A DNA stretch of 43,373 nt from Brugia malayi (GCF_000002995.4 NW_025062307.1:1-43373); one strand, 5' to 3'; positions 1 through 12,768 are shown, counted from the stretch's first letter. Made by a program: numbers and translations. The notes: a model not told the origin generated them from the sequence alone.

Positions 1-760
1 TCGTTATGCTAACCTCATTTGTCCTATCTAATAGCCCGTAGCACATAACAGACTGCACCCTACACCTTATATTCAAGTCCGAACAACTCTTCATATACTT
101 TGCAAGCTTCAGACCCATTCAACCATGATAGTACCTCCCTAAAACCTCTCTCTCGCCTCTTTTTCTTCACGCCCTCCCTCCCCCTTCAAACTGTACATCA
201 CCGTAGATGGAACGCTCCTTGACTAATACCCTTATTACCCTAATCTAAAGAGTTTTTAATTAGGCCCAGGTCAGTAATATTAATTACTACTTTCCAATAC
301 GAAATCATTTTGTTTCCACCTTGCTATCTGGATAATAAGTGTTAATATAATTTTATATATGTAGTGATTTGAAATAAATACCGTTAGACAATTAGAGAGT
401 TACACGTTACTGACCAAGCCCCACACGCTTAATTATACTGGTATTAGATAGAAGGACTTCGATAACGGCAGTATGCATCAGCCGAAGACACCGCGGAAGA
501 CCGTGCGTTTATCACTTGGGCATACGCCACGCACTTTCTCCTACACATTATGTCACTCGTCTGTCAACGCACATACGATTAATGAAGATTATTGTTAAAG
601 CAATTAATTCATGGTCGATTCTAGATTCCTTGTCATCTCAATGCGTCGCCAAAATTTTTTATCATTAATGGAAATCCACCAGGCTACTGGCAATTGACCA
701 AAAACTGCAGTTACTACCACTGTTCTACAAAAAAGAACAAAAACACTTTTTGATTTACTA
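1..760. repeat. Insertion-rich degraded copy of the 3.2-3.7 kb arm segment (probably unpolished sequence)
   Basis: Positions 1-~580 can be aligned by eye with 3,233-3,690 in the same orientation: shared landmarks occur in the same order, including TATGCTAACCTCA, CTACACCTTATATT, CAGACCCAT, CTACTTTCCA, GTTAATATA and the reverse-strand tRNA-like head. Extra single bases are scattered every 5-10 nt, whereas substitutions are fewer. From ~590 to 780 the sequence is the equally noisy mirror of 24,060-24,245. An insertion-dominated difference pattern is what uncorrected long-read sequence looks like; natural divergence would be expected to give more substitutions. No gene should be called here. Confidence 0.6.
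430..535 (-). repeat. Noisy third copy of the tRNA-derived SINE-like head
   Basis: The reverse-strand landmarks of the 3,573-3,646 element recur in order: GATAGAAGGA, a corrupted B box (ACTTCGATAACGG), CCGAAGACACCGC, and TTATCACTTGGGCATACGCC for the A box side. Extra bases break both boxes, in keeping with the poor sequence quality of the first 760 bases. Confidence 0.45.
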
Positions 761-784
761 GCTAAACAGGATATAACTTTTCAC

Positions 785-2790
785 CCTTTTTAGTTAAAAT
801 AAAATTAGTAAGAATTAAAATGCTTTTAACATTTAGTTTATTATAACTTTTAATATCTGTCGAAATTTCTTAGGTAACCCAATCTGGATTTGTGACTAAA
901 AATAATTTTAATGTTTAAAAAATATTTGAAATCAATTATAATTGCAGATTTAATTAATTTCAGCAATGAAAGTTTGCTTTAAAGTTAACTTTTAAAGTCC
1001 AAAGTTAGCATAAAATGTCAAAATAGTAAATAGAATGTCAGCGGATCAACTTTAATGCAAATAAAAGTAATCAATTAAGTTCAATAAATGTTTATTTTTA
1101 GATGAAATATATTTTCCCGGTTTTATTTGAAACAGAATTATTTATTTTATTAAAACTTTTAAAATCTGTCGAAATTTCTTAAGTAACCTTTCTAGAATTG
1201 TGACTAAAAATAATTTTAATATTTAAAAATATTTGAAATCAATTATAATAGCAGATTTAGTAAATTTCTGCAATGAAAGTTTGCTTTAAAGTCAACTTTT
1301 AAAATTTAGCATAAAATGTCAAAAATAGTAAATAGAATGTGAGCAGATCAACTTTAATGCAAATAAAGTAATCAATTAAGTTCAATAAATGTTTATTTTT
1401 AGATAAAATATATTTTTCCGTCATTGGCAGATTTTATTTGAAACAGAATTATTAAAATTAAAACATTTTTAGTATTTATTTTATTAAAAATTTTAAAATC
1501 TGTCGAAATTTCTGTAGTAACCCAATCTGGATTTGTGACTGAAATTAATTTAATATTTAAAAAAAATTTGAAATCAATTATAATTGCAGATTTAAATAAT
1601 TTCTGCAATGAAAGTATGTTAAAACTTTTAAAACATTTTATTAAAACTTTTAAAATCTGTCGAATATTTCTTAAGTAACCCTATCTAGAATTGTGACTAA
1701 AATTAATTATAATGTTTAAAAATATTTGAAATCAATTATAATTGCAGATTTAATTAATTTTCTGCAATGAAAGTTTGCTTTAAAGTTAACATAAAATGTC
1801 AAAAATAGTAAATAAAATGTCAGCAGATCAAGTTTAATGCAAATAAAAGTAATCAATTAAGTTCAATAAATGTTCATTTTTAGATAAAATGTATATTTCC
1901 AGCATTGGCAGATTTTAACTGAAACAGAATCAATTAAAGTTTAAACCTTTTTAATATATAATTTATTAAAACTTTTAAAATCTGTCGAAATTTCTTAAGT
2001 AACCCTATCTGGATTTGTGACTAAAATTAATTTTAATATTTAAAAAATATTTGAAATCAATTATAATTGCAGATTTAATTAATTTCTGCAATGAAAGTTG
2101 CTTTAAAGTTAACTTTTAATAAATTTAGCATAAAATGTCAAAAATAGTAATTAAAATGTCAGCAGATCAAGTTTAATGCAAATAAAAGAATCAATTAAGT
2201 TCAGTAAATGTTTATTTTTAGAAAAAATATATTTTTCCGGCATTGGCAAATTTTATTTGAAACAGAATTAAACAAAATTAAAACGTTTTTAGTATTTATT
2301 TTATTAAAACTTTTAATATCTGTCGAAATTTCTGTAGTAACCCAATCTGGATTTGTGACTGAAATTAATTTTAATAATTAAAAAATATTTGAAATCAATT
2401 ATAATTGCAGTTTTAATAATTTCTGCAATGAAAGTTTGCTTTAAAGTTAACATAAAATGTCAAAAATAGTAAATAAAATGTCAGCAGATCAAGTTTAATG
2501 CAAATAAAAGTAATCAATTAAGTTCAATAAATGTTCATTTTTAGATAAAATGTATATTTCCAGCATTGGCAGATTTTAACTGAAACAGAATTAATTAAAA
2601 TTAAAACGTCTTTAATATTTAATTTTTTATAAATTTTAAAATCTGTCGAAATTTCTTAAGTAATCCTATCTGGATTTGTGACTAAAATTAATTTAATATT
2701 TAAAAAATATTTGAAATCAATTATAATTGCAGATTTAATTAATTTCTGCAATGAAAGTTTGCTTTAAAGTTAGAACTTTTAAAATGTTTT
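785..2790 (-). repeat. 344-bp satellite, block 1 (outer block, left arm)
   Basis: About six units, some truncated, in reverse orientation relative to the large array at the window's right end. Unit landmarks on this strand are CTGTCGAAATTTCT, CAATCTGGATTTGTGAC, GAAATCAATTATAATTGCAG and TCAGCAGATCAA. Several units lack the TTAACTTTTAAAGTCCAAAGTTAGC segment and are therefore shorter. It is more diverged than blocks 2 and 5. Its inner edge is at about 2,780, next to single-copy sequence. Confidence 0.9.
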
Positions 2791-3232
2791 ATTCTTGTCT
2801 AGGTACCGCATGAAATTTGTTGTGCCAAAATTATCTTTAGATTGTTTACTATCGTTTATTTGCATTTAAAAAAGCTAATTCTCTGATACGATTATCAAGA
2901 GTGGAGAAAATCAATGCTAATAAAAATCTCCGTTGACGGTATAAATGTTACTCTATTCCCTCATTTGTTTGTCTTCTTATTTATTCACCATCTTCAAAGC
3001 ACATAAAGCGTTCTTTCTTATTGCGCCAAATAGTTAATTCCAGCCAGCTTGACAATGCATTTACAACGGAGATACCAACACCATGTACCACGTAAATCCG
3101 TCAGAAACCTTATAGGTATATTGCTACCAGATTCGTACACTAGGGTCATTATTATTATCTATGTTGCTGATATTCCTTCTTCATGACAATATCAGCTCAA
3201 ATGCTACAACCATTATCACTCACAGATACTCA
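2791..3232. other. Single-copy interval of the left arm
   Basis: About 440 bp of moderate GC between satellite block 1 and the C-rich/SINE segment, matched in the right arm at about 21,605-22,065. No open frame, RNA gene or repeat was recognised. Confidence 0.6.
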
Positions 3233-3339
3233 CCTATGCTAACCTCAATTTTGCCATAATACCCGAGCACTAAAGACTCACCTACACCTTATATTATCAA
3301 CAACCTCATATATGCAAGCCAGACCCATCACCAGGTATC

Positions 3340-3375
3340 CCTAACCCCTCTCTCTCCCCCCGCCCCTCCCCCTCA
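3340..3375 (-). other. C-rich tract, potential G-quadruplex on the minus strand (left arm)
   Basis: CCCTAACCCC followed by TCTCTCTCCCCCCGCCCC and TCCCCC. It is the mirror of 21,466-21,500. On the minus strand it reads as four or more runs of three to six G, a canonical quadruplex pattern, inside otherwise AT-rich DNA. Confidence 0.65.
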
Positions 3376-3572
3376 ACGTACACACCTGGATGGACGCTTC
3401 CTTACAATACCATGACCTCTTAAGATTTTTATTGCACCAGCGTTATTAATTTACTACTTTCCATACAAACTTTTCCATTCTACTTATAAATGTTAATATA
3501 TTTTATATATGTATTATTAAATAACGTTGACATTAGAGAATCACTTTACGCCACCACCGTTAATATACGGAT

Positions 3573-3646
3573 TGGATAGAAGGATTCGAACCCTAGCACA
3601 GCGACACCGAAGACCGCTGCCTTATCACTTGGCTACGCCCACCCCA
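3573..3646 (-). repeat. tRNA-derived SINE-like head (left arm copy)
   Basis: Mirror copy of 21,193-21,266. On the minus strand an RNA polymerase III A box-like TAGCCAAGTGATAAGG is followed by the B box GGTTCGAATCC (complement at 3,582-3,592). The acceptor stem does not pair, so this is a tRNA-like retroposon head or tRNA relic and not a functional tRNA. Confidence 0.6.
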
Positions 3647-3794
3647 ACATTATTCATTTCTGTAACAACATACTATTACTCACCAATTAGTATGATTTAT
3701 TTCTTCTATAGGTATTATTACAATAGCTTACACCATTTAGTATGATTTATTTCTTCTATAGGTATTATTAACAATAACTTACACCATTTGTTAT

Positions 3795-4135
3795 TAAGGT
3801 TTACACTTTTTTTTTTTTGTATTTATTGCATGCATTTATTTTTTTCGTTGTTCTCACTCGTTTTTTATTAACTTTGTTTTTGCATGCATTTTTCGGTTAA
3901 TTTTATTAACTGCGTGCTTTTTGTAACTTTATATTATTTGATGTTTTTTTATTAACAATGTTTTTGCATGCGTTTCTTGGCTAGTTTTATTAACATGCAT
4001 GTATTTTGTGAACTTACTTACATAATTTATTATTAAGGCGTTTTTTCTTTTGTATTTATTGCATGCTTTTATTTTTAACTTTTTCGTAACTTTATTCATA
4101 TCTTTTGTATTTATTGCATGCTTTTATTGGCTACA
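3795..4135 (+). repeat. GCATGC minisatellite (left arm copy)
   Basis: Phrases such as GTATTTATTGCATGC, TATTAACTTTGTTTTTGCATG, GCATGCGTTTCTTGG and TTATTAACATGCATG recur every 40-60 bp. The same phrases make up the larger array at 27.8-30.0 kb. A near-identical reverse copy lies at 20,760-21,040. Confidence 0.75.
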
Positions 4136-4386
4136 CCTACTCCAACATCATTCACTTGTGTAACAACATACTATTACTCACCAATTAGTATGATTTGTTT
4201 CTTCTATAGGTATTATTACAATAGCTGGCTGATCATAAGAATGCATTGCTCAACTTTTTCAATAATTTTATCAATTTGATCGCTTCTGCTTTTCATAATT
4301 GCTATTACTTCACAACTACTATTAATTTCACCTTTTTATAGATAAAGAGAATTCACTTTAGGTAATATATTTTTTCTTTCTTCAGA

Positions 4387-4389
<3 letters not shown>

Positions 4390-4436
<47 letters not shown>
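4390..4436. repeat. (TA)n microsatellite, left arm
   Basis: About 23 uninterrupted TA units. The right-arm partner at 20,452-20,502 is slightly longer, one of the clear length differences between the arms. Confidence 0.95.
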
Positions 4437-4437
<1 letters not shown>

Positions 4438-5046
4438 CTAATTTCTTTATTCTTTAATAATTCTTCAGGAATAGTTTTAGCCTCCCTCACATTCGAAAAA
4501 GTTGTATAAACTAAAACTAAACTGTTCATTAGAATCATCTACTATACATCACTTAGATTGAAAAATCTCTTAAGAAAAAATAGAAGAGAAATCCTGTTGT
4601 TTCACTATGTAACAATGAAATTTTGAAATTTTTTATTATCAAATCCTTAATAGAAATACAAAAAAAGGATTTTACTCGATGAATAACAACGCAGAAACCA
4701 ACAATTATCCCAGCAATTGCAGAAAAGAGTATTAATTAAATCTGTGGAGTTTTAGCTCTTTTTTTTTTTTATTTTATTTGCTAGTAGCTCACAGACTTTC
4801 ATTTCTCTCCTTGGATTCTCAAAAATCTTAGCGCATTGTGTGTACGTATCACTGTGCAGCCCTGATGGCAGTACAAAATGCCCATGCAAAATACGCCTCA
4901 AATTCGTTTATTCTAACATCATTTTTGGATTTCACCCTTACATTCTTTATTAATCATTTGGGTATATCGTGTAAGTAGACAAAATTAGTCATCCCATAAT
5001 GTACAGAGGAAAGTCATCGATCGATACGAGATAACTAATTACCATA

Positions 5047-5112
5047 ATATAGCAGCGGCAGCAGCAGCATTCCATCGGTACTCCAGCATTGCCAGTTGCA
5101 GCGCCTATAGCT
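5047..5112. other. GC-rich island, possible exon relic (left arm)
   Basis: About 66 bp with CAG-like triplets (GCAGCGGCAGCAGCAGC) and GC near 55% in ~25% GC surroundings. A possible acceptor ATAATATAG precedes it. In the plus frame it reads QRQQQHSIGTPALP and then VAAPIAKKN, which looks protein-like, but the frame runs on into AT-rich DNA with no clear donor. The minus-strand frame is open too. The family is not recognised. It is duplicated at 19,774-19,840. Confidence 0.25.
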
Positions 5113-5317
5113 AAAAAAAATCATATGAACATTTGGCTGAAGGAAAATGTACTGCACCCACTCATTCATCTCTGCAATAAGCATTACTGTAATCAAAATA
5201 AACGTGGCACATTCATTCATATTGGTTTTTGTGCGTGCGTGCACATTGGTAAAATAAAAGACGACAACTTTTTTGACGCTTTTAGCTTATTTTACACGCA
5301 GTCTATGGTTATAAGCA

Positions 5318-7430
5318 GTGTATTTGAAGTCAATTATAATAATTGCAGTGTATTTGAAATCAATTATAATAAGCAGTATTTGAAATCAATTATAATTGCA
5401 GATTTAATTAATTTCTGCAATGAAAGTTTGCTTTAAAGTTAACTTTTAAAGTCCAAAGTTAGCATAGAATGTCAAAAATAGTAATTAAAATGTCTGCAGA
5501 TCAAGTTTAATGCAAAGAATCAATTAAGTTCAATAAATGTTTATTTTTAAATGAATTACATTTTTCCAGCACAGGTAGATTTTATTTGAAACAGAATTAA
5601 ACAAAATTAAAACATTTTTAGTATTTATTTTATTAAAACTTTTAAAATCTGTCGAAATTTCTGCAGTAACCCAATCTGGATTTGTGACTAAAATTAATTT
5701 TAATATTTAAAAAATATTTGAAATCAATTATAATTGCAGATTTAATTAATTTCTGCAATGAAAGTTTGCTTTAAAGTTAACTTTTAAAGTCCAAAGATTA
5801 GCATAAAATGTCAAAAATAGTAATTAAATGTCAGCAGATCAAGTTTAATGCAAATAAAAGTAATCAATTAAGTTCAATAAATGTTTATTTTTAGATAAAA
5901 TATATTTTTCCAGCACAGGTAGATTTTATTTGAAACAGAATTAAGTAAAATTAAAACATTTTTAGTATTTATTTTATTAAAACTTTTAAAATCTGTCGAA
6001 ATTTCTGTAGTAACCAATCTGGATTTGTGACTAAAATTAATTTTAATATTTAAAAAATATTTGAAATCAATTATAATTGCAGATTTAATTAATTTCTGCA
6101 ATGAAAGTTTGCTTTAAAGTTAACTTTTAAAGTCCAAAGATAGCATAAAATGTCAAAAATAGTAAATTGAATGTCAGCAGATCAGTTTAATGCAAATAAA
6201 AGTAATCAATTAAGTTCAATAAATGTTTATTTTTAGATAAAATATATTTTTCCAGCACAGGTAGATTTTATTTGAAACAGAATTAAGTAAAATTAAAACA
6301 TTTTTAGTATTTATTTTATTAAAACTTTTAAAATCTGTCGAAATTTCTGCAGTAATCCAATCTGGATTTGTGACTAAAATTAATTTTAATATTTAAAAAA
6401 TATTTGAAATCAATTATAATTGCAGTTTTAATTAATTTCTGCAATGAAAGTTTGCTTTAAAGTTAACTTTTAAAGTCCAAAGATAGCATAAAATGTCAAA
6501 AATAGTAAATTGAATGTCAGCAGATCAGTTTAATGCAAATAAAAGTAATCAATTAAGTTCAATAAATGTTTATTTTTAGATGAAATATATTTTTCCAGCA
6601 CAGGTAGATTTTATTTGAAACAGAATTAAGTAAAATTAAAACATTTTTAGTATTTATTTTATTAAAACTTTTAAAATCTGTCGAAATTTCTGCAGTAATC
6701 CAATCTGGATTTGTGACCAAAATTAATTTTAATATTTAAAAAACATTTGAAATCAATTATAATTGCAGATTTAATTAATTTCTGCAATGAAAGTTTGCTT
6801 TAAAGTTAACTTTTAAAGTCCAAAGATAGCATAAAATGTCAAAAATAGTAAATTGAATGTCAGCAGATCAGTTTAATGCAAATAAAAGTAATCAATTAAG
6901 TTCAATAAATGTTTATTTTTAAGATAAAATATATTTTTCCAGCACAGGTAGATTTTATTTGAAACAGAATTAAGTAAAATTAAAACATTTTTAGTATTTA
7001 TTTTATTAAAACTTTTAAAATCTGTCGAAATTTCTGCAGTAATCCAATCTGGATTTGTGACTAAAATTAATTTTAATATTTAAAAAATATTTGAAATCAA
7101 TTATAATTGCAGATTTAATTAATTTCTGCAATGAAAGTTTGCTTTAAAGTTAACTTTTAAAGTCCAAAGATAGCATAAAATGTCAAAAATAGTAAATTGA
7201 ATGTCAGCAGATCAGTTTAATGCAAATAAAAGTAATCAATTAAGTTCAATAAATGTTTATTTTTAAATGAATTACATTTTTCCAGCACAGGTAGATTTTA
7301 TTTGAAACAGAATTAAGTAAAATTAAAACATTTTTAGTATTTATTTTATTAAAACTTTTAAAATCTGTCGAAATTTCTGTAGTAACCCAATCTGGATTTG
7401 TGACTGAAATTAATTTTAATATTTAAAGTA
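5318..7430 (-). repeat. 344-bp satellite, block 2 (inner block, left arm)
   Basis: About six units in reverse orientation, closely similar to each other. The edge at 5,318-5,400 shows three short truncated copies of the motif TATTTGAAATCAATTATAAT before full units begin. The inner edge stops at TTTAATATTTAAA about 7,425. Confidence 0.92.
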
Positions 7431-9291
7431 TTGGAAGAAAAAAATTAATAAAACTGAAGAAGTCGCGCCTGGGAGATCGAAATATCATATAGAATGTTGC
7501 ATATAAATATAAGATGCATATAAATGTTGCTGGTTTAATCAAAAAACCAAACTTGTGGTCAAAAGAGAGAGAGAGAGAGAAAAAGGAAAAGCACGATGGA
7601 TGTAAGTGAATCAATGAATGTTTGGAATGCCAATGTTTAAGGCAATCAATTTAGTGAAAGCAAATAAGCCTAGGACAAAACTGTTCATGCCTGCCCAACA
7701 ATTTTCTCCCTAGAGAATTCAATAATAGAAAGAAGGAAAGGGGGTTTGTTTATTATACATTTGCTCCAAAGACAAATCAAACTAAGATAAACACTATCTA
7801 GAAATAAAAATTGAAGAATAAATTTAACAAATCTAATCACTCATAAAAAAACAATTAGAACAGATGGAAGTGACATCAGAATCTAATTCTCACAAAATGT
7901 CAACGAATTCTCTTCATTCCAACATTATCCACAACTCTAATGCCTACCGATAGACAATAGAAAGTTAATTTTGAAAAAAAAAAAACAGAATGTGGAAATT
8001 AAAGGGAATGCATAATGTAAAATAAAATGCATAGTGTCAAGGACACATTTTACAATAGAAAACAGCATCTGTCCATTCATTTGAACTTAAACTTCTCAAA
8101 TTATTTCATCCTTGAATAAGTTTAATAAATAAAAGTAGTAATGGAGAGAAAAAAAAATCAAAATACCAATTTCAAAAAAAAAAAAAAAATGTGTATATAT
8201 ATCATTTATTTATTATTAAAGAATATACTTTCATGTTTTTCAATTTTTTTTCTTCTTTCTACATTTTCATTCAAACCGAATATCTAACAAGAAGTGTTAA
8301 GTATAAAAATGTTAACATTTCAAAGTAGAAATTTACAATATTAAAATTTAGATACATATTTTACACCAACATTCAACTGGAACTGAATTTAAATGCCATC
8401 AAAATGTCATCATAAACTGTAATATCTCAGAGTTATGTGGCATACATTAACAATGCAACATGCAATAAAGAGATCTCAGTGTAAATTTACAAATGTAATT
8501 TTGTATAAATTATTTTTTTAATTTTCGGAATTTTTTTATCTGAAATTCTGATATCTGAAATTTTTAAAAATTTTTAATTGCCCTTCATTTTTCTTCTTTC
8601 AATCTATAATTTATTTAAAACTTACAATCGATAAGCATTCAATGTGGACATATTTGTTGAAGATTAAAAATATTGAATTGCTCCAAAATTACTTCCAAAT
8701 GTGATAGTAAAATAAAGTAATGAAACAGTGGAAAGAAGATGAAATTGTGACGATTTGTCGATATAGAAATATTCCTGAAATTTTAAAAAAATAAAAATTT
8801 CATATAACAATGTTGAAATTATTTAAATAAATAAATAAATGTATAAATAATGTAATGAAATGAATATGATAACTGATAATAGATGATAAATGGATGAAAT
8901 GATAACATTGTTTACTAAAATAAATTTGATTTATTCGGAAGCTATTAGCATATTATGAGAAATTATGAAGAGGAAGCTGAAATTATATTTGATTAAGATT
9001 AAAGCAAAAATCTTGTTGAACATGAAATACAGCTATTTGAATAACTTTTTCTTCTTTTTCTGGGAAGGAGAAAATTGGAGGATGATAGTAATATTCAGAT
9101 AGCAATTTTTGATAAAAAAAATTTTGGAAAATATTAAATCTATTAGAAAGCACTTTCGATATTATTAATGAATACTGAACAATAATAATTCTCTTTTCTA
9201 TGGGAAACTGATAAAGTAAAGAAATGATGTTGCTTTAATATAACTCAAAATGTATGATAATTAATCTGCAATTTTTAATTTATACAAAGGA

Positions 9292-9327
9292 AGGAGAGAG
9301 GGAGAGAGAGAGAGAGAGAGAGGGAGG
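9292..9327. repeat. (GA)n microsatellite, left arm
   Basis: An AGAGAG tract followed by GGGAGGAGG; its mirror is the (CT)n tract at 15,554-15,596. Confidence 0.9.
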
Positions 9328-10928
9328 AGGTTAATCTTTATTTAGAGCTGAATTATAAATTCATTGTTACCATTCGCTTTTCAATATTATTGTTAAAAGG
9401 ATATGATAATTAGAAATAATCGCAGATATTATTGATAAAAAAAAAAAAAAACGAAGTGAAATTTATTAGACTGAATAGTGACAATAATAAATTACATAAA
9501 TATTTAGGAAAAGTAATAGATAAAAGTGAAATTGAATTTAAAATTCTCAAATGAATGCTTTATAGCTTCAACAATTATATGTCATTTCGGTTATTGAACA
9601 TTTTGTTTGTTTCAAATTAAGTACCTATATTATATTTCTCAAAAAAAAAAGAAAAAAAAAAGTAGATACATTAATTTGTAGTAGACAAAATAAGAGAATA
9701 TAAAAGAATAAAATAGCTATCATTTGAAAGAAAAGCGCATTTTAAATACGATCTATCAGTTGATATTCTCAAGAGTGATAAAAAAAAAAAGATGAAAATG
9801 TGAAGGCAATAATTTGTCTTTCTATTTTCTTCCTTAACAAGTTAGCATTTGCAAAATTTTTTTTTTTAGTCCAATAAATATTTCAATTTCATCAATGATG
9901 AAATTGTTCAAAAAGTTATATCAAATTTGTATAAAATAAAGGTTGAAATGATAATTATTATCTTTCAATTATTTTCAATATACTACAATTAAAAAAAAAA
10001 ACTCTTTAAATTCACATAATTCATATAAGAATTTAGCTTTGAAATCTCAATAAAAAAGTTATTTAAAAAAAAAAAAAATGATAGTAAATAACTGAAATAA
10101 AAAGTAAAAAATAAAAATAAAAAAATCAGGAAATGATGGAATAAGAGAGGATGTGATATATTAGACAATGTTGTGAATAACAGCAATCAGTTAAGTAAAT
10201 AAACTAATGATATTTAACAATCCCATAAGCAACTAATATTTTTTTTTCAAATATATTTCTAAATTTGTTTTTCTTTTCGTTTTTTTTTTAAAAAAAAAAA
10301 AGACTTTTTATTGAAAATTTTCAATTAAATGCTTGATATTAAAATTTTATGAGCGTAGATAATTAAATACAATAATTGCTTTCTTTTTTTTTAAGAAAAA
10401 AAAAAGAATATAAAAGAAATTAACAATAATGAAAAATTAGCTTTTTTTTTGTTTTTTTTTTTTAAATTATTTTGTAAAATAAAAGCATTTCCTATCATTC
10501 AATTATTTCACAAACAATCTAATCTTCTTCGTCTATTTATATTTTATTTATTTATTTTTTTTTATTCTTTAAGTTTCTTCTCTAAAAAAAAGAAAAAAAA
10601 AAGAATTTTAAACTTATATCATAAATGATTAAATATAATTCATAGAGAATAAAATACATTTTTGAGATAAATCACTTCATAAAATACCCATCTAAATCAG
10701 AATTATTCATAAGTTATATTTTATTAATTAATTGCATCTATTATATGAATTAAAATTTTGCAAAATAAATTTAAAATGCAAAAATTGAAATGAATTGAAA
10801 AAAAAAAAAAGACGAAATTGTTACTTATTCCAAAGAGAAATCATTTCATTATTTATTGCACTGCTAGCAATAACATCAGCAAGAAGCTGCAATATCTAAC
10901 ATCAAGATATCATTTTCAAAGTCATGAG

Positions 10929-11113
10929 GTGTGTGTATGTGTATGTATATGTGTGTATGCATGGTGTATGTGCATGTGTGTGTGTGTGTGTATGTATGTG
11001 TGTGTTGTGTATGTGTGCATGTGTATATGTGTATGTGATGTTTATGTGTATGTGCATGTGTGTGCATATTTGTGTGTGTGTTATGTGTATGTTTGCGCAT
11101 TTGTGTGTGTGTC
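10929..11113. repeat. TG-rich microsatellite, left arm
   Basis: Imperfect (TG)n with TATG and CATG interruptions over ~185 bp, mirrored as (CA)n at 13,763-13,948. Open frames of 74-158 codons across it are Cys/Val or His/Thr repeats forced by the dinucleotide and are not genes. Confidence 0.95.
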
Positions 11114-12092
11114 CTAAAGACGAAAAAAAAACATTTTTTTTTGGATTATATTTAAATTCAGTGCAGTCAGTCCATCCAAATTCCATCTATGTTTTTTTTT
11201 TTTTTTTTTTTTTAAGAAAAAATCAATTTTCATTTCTAAGCATACATACATTCATCGTTATATAAAAATATTTATTCTTATTGAAATATTATTATTTCAA
11301 TTTTGTTATGTAAATAAAATTTTCAATTCCTTTTTTTTTTATTTAAATTTGAAATTTATTTATTCATTGAAATGATTCATTTGAATAATATGAAATAAAA
11401 ATTTAGTGAGCGAAGAATTCTTCATTCAATGATTGCATTTTGTTTTTGTTTTCAACTAAATTATTTTAATAATTAAATAGTAGATGAACAATTGTAAACA
11501 TTTTTTTTTTAAAGTTGTCTTATTTATTAAAATTTGAACTGTTATTTACACTTATTAACTGAAATTTAATTAACTTAGGAAAGCAAAAAAAAATTAATAA
11601 TATTAAAAGTGTCTCCCGATGAAGTAAACTATTACAAATGTAATTTTTTTTTTTAAAAAATGATACAAAAATTGGTTAATTTGAAGAGAAAAATTACTAA
11701 TTAATAATGCAAAATTATTAGTTAGTATGATTGAGAAATATACTAGCAAATGTATATTAATTAAAATTTTAATCTTATCCTTATGTTATCATTGATATTT
11801 TGATGCTAAAAGTTTTAATTAACAAAGCAAAAAAAAAATTTTTTTTTTTATCAATTCTTTTCAAATAATTGAGTGAATTTTACAGATCTGTGATCTACTG
11901 AAATGAGATGAGATGACAAAAATTATGATAGGGTTAGGTTTTTTCTTTTTTTTTTTTTGATTACTCAAAATCTTTTTTTTTTTAATATTCAAAATCTTCC
12001 TTCTTTTTTTTTTTGCAAAACTCTAAAATTAAAAATTATTAAACAAATGGAATTTGAATAATTAAAACAAAAAAAAAAGATTCAAATGAACT

Positions 12093-12768
12093 ATATATTC
12101 ATAATAATCATATTCTGTAATTTTTTTTCTTACTTTTTCAATATTTCTGCACATACACAATGGCGCATTTGAATTTCTGTGGCGCAAAAAGTAATGATTG
12201 TATTATTTTCATTTATTTAAACAACAACAACCATATTGTTCTAATTAAATTGTAAAATAATGAAATGAGATGACATTTATTCAACTAGTAACACTGTAAT
12301 TAATTAGACAGATAGTAGTCCACTTTTTTTTTTTCATTATTTTTTCTCGAAGGATAATATCGCATTTTGCATTTTATTTAATTGATGAGACTTTAAAAAA
12401 AAAATATACATGGGCATTTTTTTTTCCATTCTAATTTTAAGATATTTCAAACAACGAAAAGGAAAAGAAAAAGAAAAGAAAGAAAAATGGGAATAGCTTA
12501 AATGGAAAAAAAAATCAATACTAAACAATTTAAATCTTAGGAATCTTCCAATTTAAAAAAAAAAGAAAAAGAAAAACGAAACTTTTATTTTTTTTTATAA
12601 TCAAAAATGCTAAATTTTGATATATTCACTTACCATGAATGTTGAATATCTATTTTTTTTGACTTACAAAATTAATTCAAAAAGTTGATAAAAATTTATT
12701 TGCTTAATCAAAAAATAACTAACAAATTTCATTGATATTTGTAAATGATAAATTGATTATGTTGGAAA
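12093..12768. other. Unpaired spacer (loop) of the palindrome
   Basis: About 676 bp of AT-rich sequence between the arms, found once in the window. Comparing the sequence just inside each arm end shows no continued complementarity. It contains poly-A/T runs and AAGAAAAGAAAG-type purine tracts near 12,455-12,485. No plausible coding sequence or RNA gene was seen. Confidence 0.75.

Larger units (their letters stand above)
590..12092 (+). repeat. Left arm of a giant inverted repeat (palindrome)
   Basis: The arm is the reverse complement of 12,769-24,245. Landmark pairs add up to a nearly constant sum: 780/24,060, 3,527/21,311, 5,089/19,799, 10,924/13,952 and ~12,082/~12,780 give 24,838-24,888. 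The match ends at GATTCAAATGAA (left) and its complement TTCATTTGAATC (right). Identity looks very high between satellite blocks. Differences include (TA)n length, homopolymer lengths, scattered substitutions (for example near 7,485 against 17,400) and different satellite variants near 2,200-2,260 against 22,560-22,620. The outermost ~190 bases are noisy. Confidence 0.9.
7431..12092. other. AT-rich non-coding inner arm (left)
   Basis: About 4.66 kb with many A8-A14 and T8-T20 runs. It is matched in mirror order by 12,769-17,460. Only simple-sequence tracts stand out: (GA)n at 9,292-9,327, TG-rich at 10,929-11,113, and a T run near 11,192-11,213. I see no exon-like GC-rich segment, RNA gene or transposon terminus. 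Its short open frames are low complexity. Confidence 0.7.

Noticed and set aside
3340..3375. Telomere repeat
   Set aside because: The nematode telomere unit TTAGGC is not repeated; only one TTAGGG-like hexamer sits at the tract edge.
10876..11265. Open frames of 74-113 codons on both strands, repeated at 13,476-14,082
   Set aside because: They are Cys/Val/Tyr or His/Thr translations of the TG/CA microsatellite and exist on both strands at once.
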